From positions 1-48,269 of the forward strand of contig SLGK01000229.1 of the NCBI GenBank assembly GCA_007123775.1: 48,269 nt of DNA. The letters are read 5' to 3'. Below are positions 39,653 to 48,250 of the stretch, piece by piece. Within the stretch, counting starts at the first letter, position 1, and every line of letters begins with the position of its first letter. The stretch comes from Anaerolineae bacterium (GTDB lineage: Bacteria > Chloroflexota > Anaerolineae > Promineifilales > Promineifilaceae). A program made the translations under genes and the position numbers. The notes beneath the pieces are model-generated. The model saw nothing but the letters and a program-made list of their open reading frames with translations. It was not told the origin of the DNA and made no database searches.

Positions 39653-41428
39653 ATGAAGAAGACAGATACCTATCGCCGCTTGTTTGCCTATCTCAAGCCC
39701 TACTCCCGGCAAATGTTTTTTGCTTATGGAGCCACCATCCTGGTGACGCTGTTCAACCTGGTCGTACCCCAGATCATCAAAGACGCCATTGACAATGGCA
39801 TTGCCGGCGGTCAGGCCAGCGCTCTCTTTGCCGCCGGCGGCCTCATTCTGGGCCTGGCGGTCATTCGGGGCGTGGCCGGTTTTGGCCAGCGCTATTACGG
39901 CGAGTGGCTGACCCACCGCGTGGCCTATGACTTCCGCAACGACTTCTACAACGCCGTCCAGGGCCTTCCCTTTGCCTTTCATGACCGCACCCAGACGGGC
40001 GACCTGATGAGCCGGGCTACCAGCGATATTTCCGAAACAGAGCGATTTGTGGGTATTGGCCTGATGGACCTGATTGCCACCGTGCTGATGTTGGTAGGCG
40101 TTATTGCCGCCATGCTGCTGGAATCGGTTGAATTAGCCCTGCTCGCCCTCATTCCCATTCCTATCCTGGTGGTGGCCACGCTGCGATTTGGCGGCACGGT
40201 GCGCCCCATGTTCAAGCTTATTCAGGAGCAAATGGGCGTCCTGTCCGCCACAATGCAGGAAAGCCTGACTGGTATCAGCGTGGTCAAAGCGTTCGCTCGT
40301 GAGCCGTATGAACTGGAAAAGTTCGACGAGGCCAATGACGAATGGTTTGATCGCCGCTACTCGCTCATTCGAGTCTGGGCCAACAATTGGCCCTTCTTCA
40401 CTTTTCTAGTAGCCACCAGCATCTTTCTGCTGCTCTGGTTTGGCGGGCCGCAAGCGTTGGCCGGTGACATTACCGTCGGTTCGCTCTTCGCCCTGGTATC
40501 CTACGTGCTGCTGCTGAGCGGCCCGGTACAGCGGCTGGGCTTCTTAGTCAACCTGGCCGCTACGGCTGGGGCCAGTGCCGCGCGTGTCTTTGAGATGATC
40601 GATGAACCAAACGAGATTGACGAACAGCCCGATGCGCGTGAACTCAAAGAGTGCCGAGGCGAGGTCGTATTCGAAAATGTGGGATTTTCTTACCATGAAG
40701 GACAGCCGATTCTGCAGGACCTTAACTTCCGCGTGGCTCCTGGCCAGACGGTGGCTCTGATCGGCCCTACCGGCTCAGGCAAATCGACCGTGACCAATTT
40801 GATTCCACGCTTTTATAACGCCACCGCGGGGCGCGTGTTGGTGGATGACAATGACGTCACCGATCTGAATCTACGCAGTTTGCGCCGTCATATCGGCATC
40901 GTGCTGCAAGACCCATTCCTCTTTAGCCAGACGATTGGGCAGAATATTGCCTACGGCCGTCCTGACGCCAGCTTTGAGGAGATTGTGGCCGCCGCCAAAG
41001 CGGCCCGCGCCCACGGCTTTATTCTCAGCTTCCCCGAAGGCTACAACACCCGCGTCGGCGAACGCGGCGTTACCCTCAGCGGTGGCCAAAAGCAGCGCAT
41101 TGCCATTGCCCGTGCCCTGCTGACCGACCCACGCATCTTGATCCTGGACGACTCGACCAGCAGCGTAGACACGGAGACAGAGCATCTAATCCAGGAAGCG
41201 TTAAACGTGCTGATGGAAGGGCGCACCACGTTTGTCATTGCCCAACGGCTGGTCACGCTCAAGAGTGCCGACTTTATCCTGGTACTGGACAAGGGACGTA
41301 TCGTGGAGCGAGGTACGCACGAGGAACTGTTGGCCAATGATGGCCTGTACCGGGAAATTTATGACTTGCAGTTGAAGGATCAGGACGAATTTATCGAACT
41401 GCAAGAGCGCATGGCAGTAAATCAATAG
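39653..41428 (+). CDS. ABC exporter half-transporter with degenerate nucleotide site
   Basis: 591 residues from the ATG at 39653 (MKKTDTYRRLFAYLKPYSRQ). Six membrane spans (about 15-310) precede an NBD with Walker A GPTGSGKST (about 370), signature LSGGQKQR (about 475), Walker B ILILDDSTSSVD (Asp instead of the catalytic Glu) and H-loop VIAQRL (Gln instead of His). These two changes mark the degenerate-site partner of heterodimeric exporters such as TM287/288 or BmrCD. The downstream gene supplies the other half. Substrate (drug, lipid or peptide) is unknown. Confidence 0.93.
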   Translation: MKKTDTYRRLFAYLKPYSRQMFFAYGATILVTLFNLVVPQIIKDAIDNGIAGGQASALFAAGGLILGLAVIRGVAGFGQRYYGEWLTHRVAYDFRNDFYNAVQGLPFAFHDRTQTGDLMSRATSDISETERFVGIGLMDLIATVLMLVGVIAAMLLESVELALLALIPIPILVVATLRFGGTVRPMFKLIQEQMGVLSATMQESLTGISVVKAFAREPYELEKFDEANDEWFDRRYSLIRVWANNWPFFTFLVATSIFLLLWFGGPQALAGDITVGSLFALVSYVLLLSGPVQRLGFLVNLAATAGASAARVFEMIDEPNEIDEQPDARELKECRGEVVFENVGFSYHEGQPILQDLNFRVAPGQTVALIGPTGSGKSTVTNLIPRFYNATAGRVLVDDNDVTDLNLRSLRRHIGIVLQDPFLFSQTIGQNIAYGRPDASFEEIVAAAKAARAHGFILSFPEGYNTRVGERGVTLSGGQKQRIAIARALLTDPRILILDDSTSSVDTETEHLIQEALNVLMEGRTTFVIAQRLVTLKSADFILVLDKGRIVERGTHEELLANDGLYREIYDLQLKDQDEFIELQERMAVNQ

Positions 41429-41493
41429 TGCGTAATGCGTAGTGCGTAGCTTTGTTGACAGCCTATTACGCACTACGCACTACGTACTACGTA
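41429..41493. repeat. TGCGTAG heptamers forming an inverted repeat
   Basis: TGCGTAA, TGCGTAG, TGCGTAG (41429-41449) are mirrored by TACGCACTACGCA at 41467-41479 and further TACGTAC units. A 13-bp perfect stem can form between the two exporter genes, directly after the first stop codon. It may reduce read-through or protect the upstream mRNA. Confidence 0.8.
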
Positions 41494-41506
41494 TCAAGGA
41501 ATTATT

Positions 41507-43441
41507 ATGAAGCAACAACAGCAAGTAAAGGTTGAAGACAACGGCCGTTTTCCCAAAGAAAGACAACAGTTCGACCCTGGGCTGGGTATCGAGGAGCGGG
41601 AGCGGCGCGACCGGGAAGAACGCATCAAGGACCTGCTGCCTGATGAGGATGAGTTATTGGGCAAGGCGTATGACGGCCGTTTAGTCCGTCGTTTGCTTGG
41701 TTATATGCGTCCTTACAAGGGCAAGCTGGTCGTGGCCATTATCCTGATGGTGGTCAGTTCGCTGCTGGGCGTGGTCGGTCCAGCCATCATCGGCTATGCC
41801 ATTGACGACGGCATCCGCGTCGGTTCATTCGACGTGCTACGTTTCTGGACGATTGTCTTCATCGCTGCCGCGGTGGGTGAATGGATTACCAATCGCTCCC
41901 GCCTGGCCATCATGGCTTACGTTGGGACCAAAGTAGTGGCCGACCTGCGCAGCCATCTTTTCCGCTACCTGCACACCCTGTCGCTGCGATTTTACAACGG
42001 TTACAGCGTTGGCCGCCTGATGAGTCGCCTCATCAGTGACGTAGGCGTCATGCAGGATTTTATCACCTGGTCGATTACGGGGTTGTTCCGCTCCTTCTTC
42101 ACGCTATTTGGCATTGTGGCCGCCATGATGCTGCTCAACTGGCGACTGGCCCTGGTCACTTTTGCCGTGTTGCCCCTGATGTTCATTCTAACCAACTACT
42201 GGCGCAAACGGGTGCGCGAAGCGTACCGGGCCACCCGGCAGCGGCTATCGCTCATCAACGGCTATCTCAACGAATCAATTTCCGGCATTCGTGTCACCAA
42301 GAGCTTCACCCGTGAGCCGGTTAACACGCGCTACTTTGACGACCTTAACCGCTCCTTTTTTGACGCCAACGTGGAAGCAACGCGGCTGGCCGCGCTCTTT
42401 TTCCCCGGCGTAGACTTCATGGGTTCGCTGGCCACGGCCCTGGTGGTAGGCGTTGGTGGCTGGCTGGTCATCGGCGATGCGTTGACGGCCGGTGTGCTGA
42501 TTTCCTTTGTCCTCTATGTGGACCGCTTCTTTGACCCCATTCGCGAACTGGCGCAGCGGTACAACACCTTCCAGGCCACTATGGCCGCCAGCGAGCGCAT
42601 CTTTAACCTGCTGGATACGCAGTCCGACTTGAGCGACAAGCCAGGCGCGGTTGAGTTGCCACCGGCCCAGGGGCACGTTGTTTTTGAGGATGTCCGCTTC
42701 GGCTATAACGAAGGGGAGATGGTTCTGAAAGGGATTGATCTGACGGCCGAACCGGGGCAGCGTATCGCTCTGGTAGGCGAGACGGGGGCCGGCAAGAGTA
42801 CCATTATTCGCCTGATTTCCCGCTTCTATGAGATTACAGACGGCCGTATCACCATTGATGGTCATGACGTGCGTGACGTAACGCGGGCCAGTCTACGCTC
42901 CCAACTGGGCATCGTGCTGCAAGACACTTTTCTCTTTTCGGGGACAATTGCCGACAACATTCGCTACGGCCGTTTAGAAGCCAGCCAGGCCGAAATTGAA
43001 GCGGCGGCTAAAGCGGTTGGCGCCCACGCCTTTATCAGCAAGCTGCCCGAAGGTTACAACACCGAAGTGGGCGAAAACGGGGTCAATATGAGCGTGGGCC
43101 AGCGGCAGATTATCTCCTTTGCCCGCGCCCTGCTGGCCGACCCGCGCATCCTGATTTTGGACGAAGCCACCAGCAGCGTAGATACCACCACCGAGAAGCA
43201 GATCCAACAGGCGTTGGACCGCCTGATGGAGGGCCGCACCAGCTTTGTCATTGCCCACCGACTGAGTACGATTATCAACGCCGATCAGATTGTGGTGCTG
43301 GATAACGGCCGTATCGTGGAGCAAGGTACCCATGAGGAACTGTTAGCCCAACGTGGCCGTTACTTTAATCTCTATACCATGCAGTGGGCGGCCGACCAGG
43401 CGCAGGTGGACAAACCGGCCACCATGTTTAGTCCCAATTAG
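41507..43441 (+). CDS. ABC exporter half-transporter, catalytic partner
   Basis: 644 residues. A charged N-terminal extension of about 60 residues precedes six membrane spans and an NBD with Walker A GETGAGKST (about 424), Walker B ILILDEATSSVD (catalytic Glu present) and H-loop VIAHRL. The signature motif is altered to MSVGQRQI. In heterodimeric exporters the weak site combines the degenerate Walker B/H-loop of one half with the altered signature of the other; here both changes fall on the same site, which strongly supports pairing with the upstream gene. AAGGAA lies before the ATG. Confidence 0.94.
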   Translation: MKQQQQVKVEDNGRFPKERQQFDPGLGIEERERRDREERIKDLLPDEDELLGKAYDGRLVRRLLGYMRPYKGKLVVAIILMVVSSLLGVVGPAIIGYAIDDGIRVGSFDVLRFWTIVFIAAAVGEWITNRSRLAIMAYVGTKVVADLRSHLFRYLHTLSLRFYNGYSVGRLMSRLISDVGVMQDFITWSITGLFRSFFTLFGIVAAMMLLNWRLALVTFAVLPLMFILTNYWRKRVREAYRATRQRLSLINGYLNESISGIRVTKSFTREPVNTRYFDDLNRSFFDANVEATRLAALFFPGVDFMGSLATALVVGVGGWLVIGDALTAGVLISFVLYVDRFFDPIRELAQRYNTFQATMAASERIFNLLDTQSDLSDKPGAVELPPAQGHVVFEDVRFGYNEGEMVLKGIDLTAEPGQRIALVGETGAGKSTIIRLISRFYEITDGRITIDGHDVRDVTRASLRSQLGIVLQDTFLFSGTIADNIRYGRLEASQAEIEAAAKAVGAHAFISKLPEGYNTEVGENGVNMSVGQRQIISFARALLADPRILILDEATSSVDTTTEKQIQQALDRLMEGRTSFVIAHRLSTIINADQIVVLDNGRIVEQGTHEELLAQRGRYFNLYTMQWAADQAQVDKPATMFSPN

Positions 43442-43466
43442 CAGCGCGGGGTTAAGCCACCGGCTT

Positions 43467-44516
43467 CTACCCATTCGTCGTTGTGACCGTCACCTGAGCG
43501 GGCTGGTTCAGATTGCCCCCAATTTCGATTTCTACATCCAGCCAGCGGCGCAACAGGACGGCGTTGGTCAGGGTGTGTTGCGTAATCTGGCTGGTGGTCA
43601 AGTGACTACGGCCGTTGGCCAACGCCATCGGTAGGAGAAGTTGGTCGGCCAGATGGGGGTCTACGGCCGTTTCTGTTTTGACAAAAGCGAGCAGTTCATT
43701 AACGGCCGTTTCTGCCACCTTATCGGCCGGCACCCCCTTTTGCCCCAAAGCCGCAAAGCCGGCCTGGGGCAGCCAGAGACAGATACCGGCTCCTGGTCCT
43801 GCCCCTCGCTCCCGCACCGGCTGAATGTCGGCCGTAAAGCCAGCCTGCGTCAGCAGATTGTGGGCGCGGCGGGCCATGCGCTGCGGAATGTGGGCGGGCA
43901 GATTGGTCACGGCCGCCACGCCCTCTACGCGCTCAATGGCCAGTTTGGTAAAGCTGGCGGCCTGTAGTTTGTTAGTGATAGGAGGAATAACGGCCGTTAT
44001 TTCCCCACCCCCCTCCGCCATCCAGCCCCAGGCGGCCAGATTCAGTTGCAAGTCAGGCACGCCCAGCCGGGCAAAAGCAGGCGCGGCTACGTGGGCCAGG
44101 TAATGGTAAGGCGGGCTAAAAGGGACCTGTGTGCCGCCCCGCAGCCGTAAGGTAGCCGGTTGGTCGGCAAACAGCAGCGGCCAGAGGAGGGCCTGAAAAA
44201 TCAGCGTCACCGCCCCGGCCGAGCGGCCCGACGGACTGGCCTTGGTAACGTCAAAGTCGTAGTCGCCCCCCTGCGGCGGTGTGGTGGGCCGGAAGGTGAG
44301 CCGGGTTGAGTTGAGCGTGGCCCCTTCCATTTCGGCCCGGCAAACGGCAGCCACGGCCTGCACGGCCGTTAAATGCTGTGGCCGCAAGCCCGGCCTGGAC
44401 CGGTTGCCGCGAATATTGTGGATGGTAAACGGCCGTCCCGTCAGCGCCGCCAAACTCAGGCTGGTCCGCAACACCTGCCCGCCTCCTTCCCCTTCACTGC
44501 CATCAATGATCAACAT
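43467..44516 (-). CDS. rtcA: RNA 3'-terminal phosphate cyclase
   Basis: 349 residues, starting MLIIDGSEGEGGGQVLRTSL, the family N-terminus. GNRSRPGLRPQHLTAVQA and the conserved RGGTQVPFSPPYHYL are present. The C-terminal VDPHLADQLLLPMALANG contains the His that is adenylated in E. coli RtcA. It converts RNA 3'-phosphate into 2',3'-cyclic phosphate with ATP. GGAG lies 6 bases before the ATG. No rtcB ligase or RtcR regulator is in the window. Confidence 0.95.
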   Translation of the reverse strand: MLIIDGSEGEGGGQVLRTSLSLAALTGRPFTIHNIRGNRSRPGLRPQHLTAVQAVAAVCRAEMEGATLNSTRLTFRPTTPPQGGDYDFDVTKASPSGRSAGAVTLIFQALLWPLLFADQPATLRLRGGTQVPFSPPYHYLAHVAAPAFARLGVPDLQLNLAAWGWMAEGGGEITAVIPPITNKLQAASFTKLAIERVEGVAAVTNLPAHIPQRMARRAHNLLTQAGFTADIQPVRERGAGPGAGICLWLPQAGFAALGQKGVPADKVAETAVNELLAFVKTETAVDPHLADQLLLPMALANGRSHLTTSQITQHTLTNAVLLRRWLDVEIEIGGNLNQPAQVTVTTTNG

Positions 44517-44526
44517 TTTATCTCCA

Positions 44527-44640
44527 AAAAAGCGGTTACGCGGAGTTACACAGAGGACACACAGAGATTCACAGAGAAAAGCAAAGAAAAAGCAGTTCTC
44601 CGCGCAACTCTGTGGTTCTCAGCGTATCTCCGTGTTCCTA
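44527..44640. repeat. CGCGGAG/CACAGAG spacer repeat with inverted halves
   Basis: The left half has GCGGAGTTACACAGAGGAC, ACACAGAGATTCACAGAG; the right half has CTCCGCGCAACTCTGTGG and CTCCGTGTTCC in inverted sense. It fills the whole spacer between rtcA and dinB and resembles 20450-20502 in sequence. Confidence 0.65.
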
Positions 44641-45726
44641 CTAAAATCCAAAGCGCAACTGCCGCTGCTCGGCCTGGCTCAGACCGGTGACGCCGACGCC
44701 GATGAGGCGCATGGGCTGGCCCGGCGGCCAGTTTTCCTGCCAGATGGATTCGGCCACCCGGTAAATTAGCTCGGCGTCGTCTAGGGGCTGCTCCAGCGAC
44801 TTTTGCCGGGTAAAGGTGGTGAAGTCGGCCCAGCGGAACTTGACGCGCACCGTGTAGGCCACCAGGTCCCGCTTTTGCAGCGAGTGGGCCACGCTCTCGG
44901 CCTGTTGGCGCAACTGCTCTTGTAATTTGGCCGGGTCAGTCACGTCCCGGTCAAAGGTCCACTCCTGGCTGATGCTCTTGGGCGGGCCGCGCTCGGCCTT
45001 GACCGGTCGCTGATCAATGCCCTGCGCCCGCTGCTGTAGACTGTCCGCCTGACTACCGAATTTGGCTCGCAAAACGGCCGTATCCACCCCCGCCAATTGG
45101 CCACAAGTCGTAATACCCAATGCCGCCAATCTTTCGGCCGTGCGCGGACCAATGCCCCAGATGGCCCTGGTGGGCAGCGGGGCCATAAAAGCGGCCTCGT
45201 GACCGGGCAGGACGATGGTGCAGCCCTCCGGCTTTTCATGATCGGAAGCGATTTTAGCCACCAGTTTGCTGCTGGCTAAACCTACCGAGGCCGGCAGTTG
45301 GGTCTGGCTTTTAACGGCCGTTCGTATCTCCTCGGCCAGGGGTAGGGGATCGGCCGTATGGCTCAAATCCAGGTAAGCCTCATCGACGCTGACCTGCTCC
45401 ACCGGGCCATATTCGGCCAAAACAGCCATCACCTGCCGCGAGCATTCCCGGATGCGCGGCCAGTTGGCGGGTACAATTTTGAGGTCGGGGCAGAGGCGAA
45501 CGGCCGTACTGGTAGGCATGGCCGAGCGAATCCCCAACTGCCGCGCCTCGTAGCTGGCCGAGGCCACCACACCTCGCGAAGTCGGTTTGCCGCCAATCAC
45601 CAGCGGCCGCCCGGCATCTTGCGGCTGGTCGAGGATGTGGACGTTGACATAAAATGCGTCCATGTCCAGATGCAGTACGGCGCGGGGCCAGGAGTGGTCT
45701 GCGGTCGGGTTGCCAAAAATCGTCAT
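44641..45726 (-). CDS. dinB: DNA polymerase IV (Y-family)
   Basis: 361 residues from the ATG at 45726 (MTIFGNPTADHSWPRAVLHL). The catalytic carboxylates are present: LDMDAFY (Asp 21 and Asp 23) and SVDEAYLDLS (near 115). The finger and thumb pattern GVVASASYEARQLGIRSAMP and the helix-hairpin-helix IWGIGPRTAERLAALGI are typical. It does error-prone translesion synthesis. The upstream in-frame ATG at 45762 would place the start before the promoter box. No LexA box is seen. Confidence 0.95.
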   Translation of the reverse strand: MTIFGNPTADHSWPRAVLHLDMDAFYVNVHILDQPQDAGRPLVIGGKPTSRGVVASASYEARQLGIRSAMPTSTAVRLCPDLKIVPANWPRIRECSRQVMAVLAEYGPVEQVSVDEAYLDLSHTADPLPLAEEIRTAVKSQTQLPASVGLASSKLVAKIASDHEKPEGCTIVLPGHEAAFMAPLPTRAIWGIGPRTAERLAALGITTCGQLAGVDTAVLRAKFGSQADSLQQRAQGIDQRPVKAERGPPKSISQEWTFDRDVTDPAKLQEQLRQQAESVAHSLQKRDLVAYTVRVKFRWADFTTFTRQKSLEQPLDDAELIYRVAESIWQENWPPGQPMRLIGVGVTGLSQAEQRQLRFGF

Positions 45727-45733
45727 CGGCTCT

Positions 45734-45762
45734 ACTGTACCATTTTGAGTTGGTTGATACAA
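45734..45762 (-). promoter_or_regulatory. leaderless promoter of dinB
   Basis: TTGTAT (45757-45762), 17-base spacer, TACAGT (45734-45739), then 7 bases to the ATG at 45726, on the minus strand. Confidence 0.6.
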
Positions 45763-45763
45763 A

Positions 45764-45890
45764 GTGGGGGCGAACCCGTGTGTTCGCCCAGAGCATATGG
45801 GTCGCCCAATTCAGGTCGGGTATTTGGGTCGCCCCATTCCGGGTATTTGGGTTGCCCCATTCAGGGCAGACACATGGGTCTGCCCCTACC
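45764..45890. repeat. GGGGCGAACC/GGTCGCCCC palindromic spacer repeat
   Basis: The spacer has iterated units: GGGGCGAACCCGTGTGTTCGCCC at its left end, three ATTTGGGTCGCCCCATTC-like copies, and GGGCAGACACATGGGTCTGCCCC at its right end. The outer units are self-complementary and could form hairpins. This resembles REP-like palindromes that spread between genes. Confidence 0.75.
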
Positions 45891-45963
45891 GTGTTACCTT
45901 TTTCCAGGTTTTCCGATATACCTTATAGCAAGACAATAACGATAATCGAATTGGAGACTATCT

Positions 45964-46542
45964 ATGTCTGAAATATACAGCGCGGCCGCCACTACACCGC
46001 CGGTCACAGATGCTACCGATGCCGACCTGGTGCGGGTGGCCCGGCAGGACAGGGCCGCCTTTGCTCCTCTCTACCGGCGCTACGTGACGCCCATTTATCG
46101 CTATATCTACAGCCGGGTAGGCCACCGGGCGGATGCCGAGGACCTGACCTCGCAGGTGTTCAGTGAAGCCATCGCCGCGCTGGATCGCTATCGAGAAGAA
46201 GGCCATTTTACCGCCTGGCTTTTTACCATCGCCTCCCGGCGCATTGCCGACCACCACCGGCAGAACCGGCCGGAATTGCCCCTGGAACTGATGGTTGAAC
46301 AAGTAACGGCCGTTCACAATCCACCGGCCGAAGTAGCCCACCAGGAAACTTTAGGTCAACTGGCCCAATTGCTGGATCAACTACCGGCGGATAAACAGGA
46401 GTTGTTGCGTTTGCGCTTTGCCGCTGGCCTGACCTATGCCCAAATCGGCAGCGTGACGGGACGCAGCGAAGCGGCCGTTAAGATGGCTATGAACCGGCTG
46501 CTCAAGCAGTTGCAGCAGGCGTGGGAGAATGAGCATGAGTAA
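45964..46542 (+). CDS. ECF-type RNA polymerase sigma factor
   Basis: 192 residues. Region 2 (about 25-95) has FAPLYRRYVTPIYRYIYSRV and AEDLTSQVFSEAIAALDRYR; region 4 (about 130-185) has LDQLPADKQELLRLRFAAGL and TYAQIGSVTGRSEAAVKMAM. TTGGAG lies 7 bases before the ATG. The stop overlaps the start of the next gene, the usual arrangement for a sigma factor and its membrane-anchored regulator. Confidence 0.95.
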   Translation: MSEIYSAAATTPPVTDATDADLVRVARQDRAAFAPLYRRYVTPIYRYIYSRVGHRADAEDLTSQVFSEAIAALDRYREEGHFTAWLFTIASRRIADHHRQNRPELPLELMVEQVTAVHNPPAEVAHQETLGQLAQLLDQLPADKQELLRLRFAAGLTYAQIGSVTGRSEAAVKMAMNRLLKQLQQAWENEHE

Positions 46543-48118
46543 ACAAGCACACCCGGATGAATTTCTGCCCATTGAGCATGCGTTGACCGTTCTATACAGA
46601 CTGCCGGAACCGGACCTGGCTTTTGTGGCCCGGCTGGAGCAGCAGTTGGTGGCGCAGCCAAACACGGCCGTTTCCCCCAACCACCAGCCGCCAAACCAGC
46701 AATCGTTATGGCAGCGTCTCTTCTCCCAACAAAGCCAGAGCGACTCTTCCGTCCTCCGTCCTCCGTCCTCCGTCCGCCACCGCTGGGCCACAGCCGTGAT
46801 CCTCTGCCTGCTGGCCCTGGGGCTGATTTTGGCTGCCGTTGGTCCACAGCGGGCCTGGGCCGCGCTGCAAGCCTGGCTGGGCTACGTGCCCGGCGTTGGC
46901 TTTGTCGAGTGGCAGGATACGGCCGTTCTGCCCAGCCCTGTTTCGCTCACCCAGGACGCCATTACGCTGCACGTAGAGCAGATGGTGGCCCGACCCGACA
47001 GAACGACGGTGGTCATTAGCAGCGAAGGTCTGCCGCGAGAGGACCGGCTCTGGCCCGACGGCGGCCAGCACCAGGCAACCGACTACCGCTTTGAACTCCA
47101 CCTGCCCGACGGCCGTATCTTGACGACTGAAAGCTGGACGCTGCGGCTAGGCAGCGCCACGCTGACCTTCCCACCCTTGCCGGAGGATGTTACTGAAGTG
47201 ACGCTGGTCGTCGGCCGGCTGCCGCTGGTGCCGCCCGGCCTGTACCCGGAGAGCTGGCAAATTCCGCTGCGGTTGCACCCGGCCACGGCCGATCTGGTCA
47301 CGGCCCTTTTCCCGCGGCCTTACGTTGTGACCGATACGGCCGTTACCCATCACGACATCACCGTAGAAGTGCTAGAAGTAGCTCACACACCGGACGAAAC
47401 GGCCGTGTTGGTTCAGGTCCAGTGGGATAACCCGGACTGGCGCCTATCCCAATTTTCTGATGGCATGGGCATCTCTTATCTGGTGGATGAAAACGGCCGT
47501 GTTTACCAGCAAACCATGTCACCCAGCAGCGGTTCACAGGTTCAAACCGTTGTCAGGCGGATTGACGAAGTAACACCCACCCCTGTTTCTGACCGGCCCG
47601 CTTTTAGCCGCATCATGCACTTCGAGCCTGTTTCGCCGCTGGCGCAGCAGCTTAGGCTGACTGTTGGCGAGGTGGGATTCCACTTGCTAACCGACACTTC
47701 TTTTGCCTTCGATCTTGGTCCCAACCCGCAAATTGGAGACACCTGGCCGCTGGATTTGCGTCTGGATGTGGTTGGCTTTCCCGTCCATATCAACGCCGCC
47801 CGGCTGATTGAAATCGAACCGATGCCCACCGGCCCCGGCCGTAATGCACCCCAGATACCGGCTCGTGTGGCCCTTGAGTTTGATATTGAACCGATCCCGG
47901 CGGTAGGCCAGGCAACCTTGCAGGGCTTTGGGCTGGACGGCGGTCGCAGCGGTTTTACCGGCGGGGGTAGTGGCAGCATAACCGAAGACGGCCGTCGGCA
48001 AATGGCCGTCATGGTATTCACGGACGACCCCATGCCCACAGGTGTTGTCACCATCACCGTGCCGAAAGCCTCGATTGTCTGGCAGGGGCCGTGGGAAATT
48101 AGCTGGCCGGTGCCGTGA
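46535..48118 (+). CDS. membrane-anchored anti-sigma-like regulator
   Basis: 527 residues from the ATG at 46535; GGGAG lies 7 bases upstream, better than for the ATG at 46529. A cytosolic N-terminus of about 85 residues (EHALTVLYRLPEPDLAFVAR) is followed by one membrane span (about 86-105, TAVILCLLALGLILAAV) and a large extracytoplasmic beta-rich domain. It overlaps the sigma gene by 8 bases, so an anti-sigma role is likely; no zinc-binding HxxxCxxC motif is seen. Residues about 71-80 ([10 protein letters not shown]) come from a CCGTCCT heptamer array just before the span. Confidence 0.8.
   Translation: MSKQAHPDEFLPIEHALTVLYRLPEPDLAFVARLEQQLVAQPNTAVSPNHQPPNQQSLWQRLFSQQSQSDSSVLRPPSSVRHRWATAVILCLLALGLILAAVGPQRAWAALQAWLGYVPGVGFVEWQDTAVLPSPVSLTQDAITLHVEQMVARPDRTTVVISSEGLPREDRLWPDGGQHQATDYRFELHLPDGRILTTESWTLRLGSATLTFPPLPEDVTEVTLVVGRLPLVPPGLYPESWQIPLRLHPATADLVTALFPRPYVVTDTAVTHHDITVEVLEVAHTPDETAVLVQVQWDNPDWRLSQFSDGMGISYLVDENGRVYQQTMSPSSGSQVQTVVRRIDEVTPTPVSDRPAFSRIMHFEPVSPLAQQLRLTVGEVGFHLLTDTSFAFDLGPNPQIGDTWPLDLRLDVVGFPVHINAARLIEIEPMPTGPGRNAPQIPARVALEFDIEPIPAVGQATLQGFGLDGGRSGFTGGGSGSITEDGRRQMAVMVFTDDPMPTGVVTITVPKASIVWQGPWEISWPVP
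46749..46776 (+). repeat. four tandem heptamers (CCGTCCT) inside a coding region
   Basis: CCGTCCT three times then CCGTCCG. It lies in the cytosolic linker just before the membrane span of the anti-sigma-like protein, and the surrounding frame stays open. Confidence 0.85.
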
Positions 48119-48245
48119 TTCCGCGCTCCTGGCCCAGGCCCGCAATACCCTCTCCGGCGTGGTCACGCCCGGCACGGACGGCGAGCAGAAGAAAGAATCG
48201 CTGCTGGCTACCTACGACCAGTTCGCCGGGGAACTGGTGAATTGA
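48119..48245 (+). pseudogene. startless C-terminal coding remnant
   Basis: From about 48123 an open frame reads ALLAQARNTLSGVVTPGTDG, then EQKKESLLATYDQFAGELVN and a TGA at 48243-48245. Composition and helix-like pattern look coding, but no start codon with a ribosome site exists; in-frame sequence upstream runs over the end of the preceding gene. It is probably the 3' tail of a gene deleted or displaced by rearrangement. The family is not recognised. Confidence 0.45.
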
Positions 48246-48250
48246 CAAGC

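Noticed and set aside
46535-48245. Selenocysteine read-through of the TGA at 48116-48118
   Set aside because: The frame after that TGA gives a low-complexity Arg/Gly-rich product; the coding-like remnant is in another frame.
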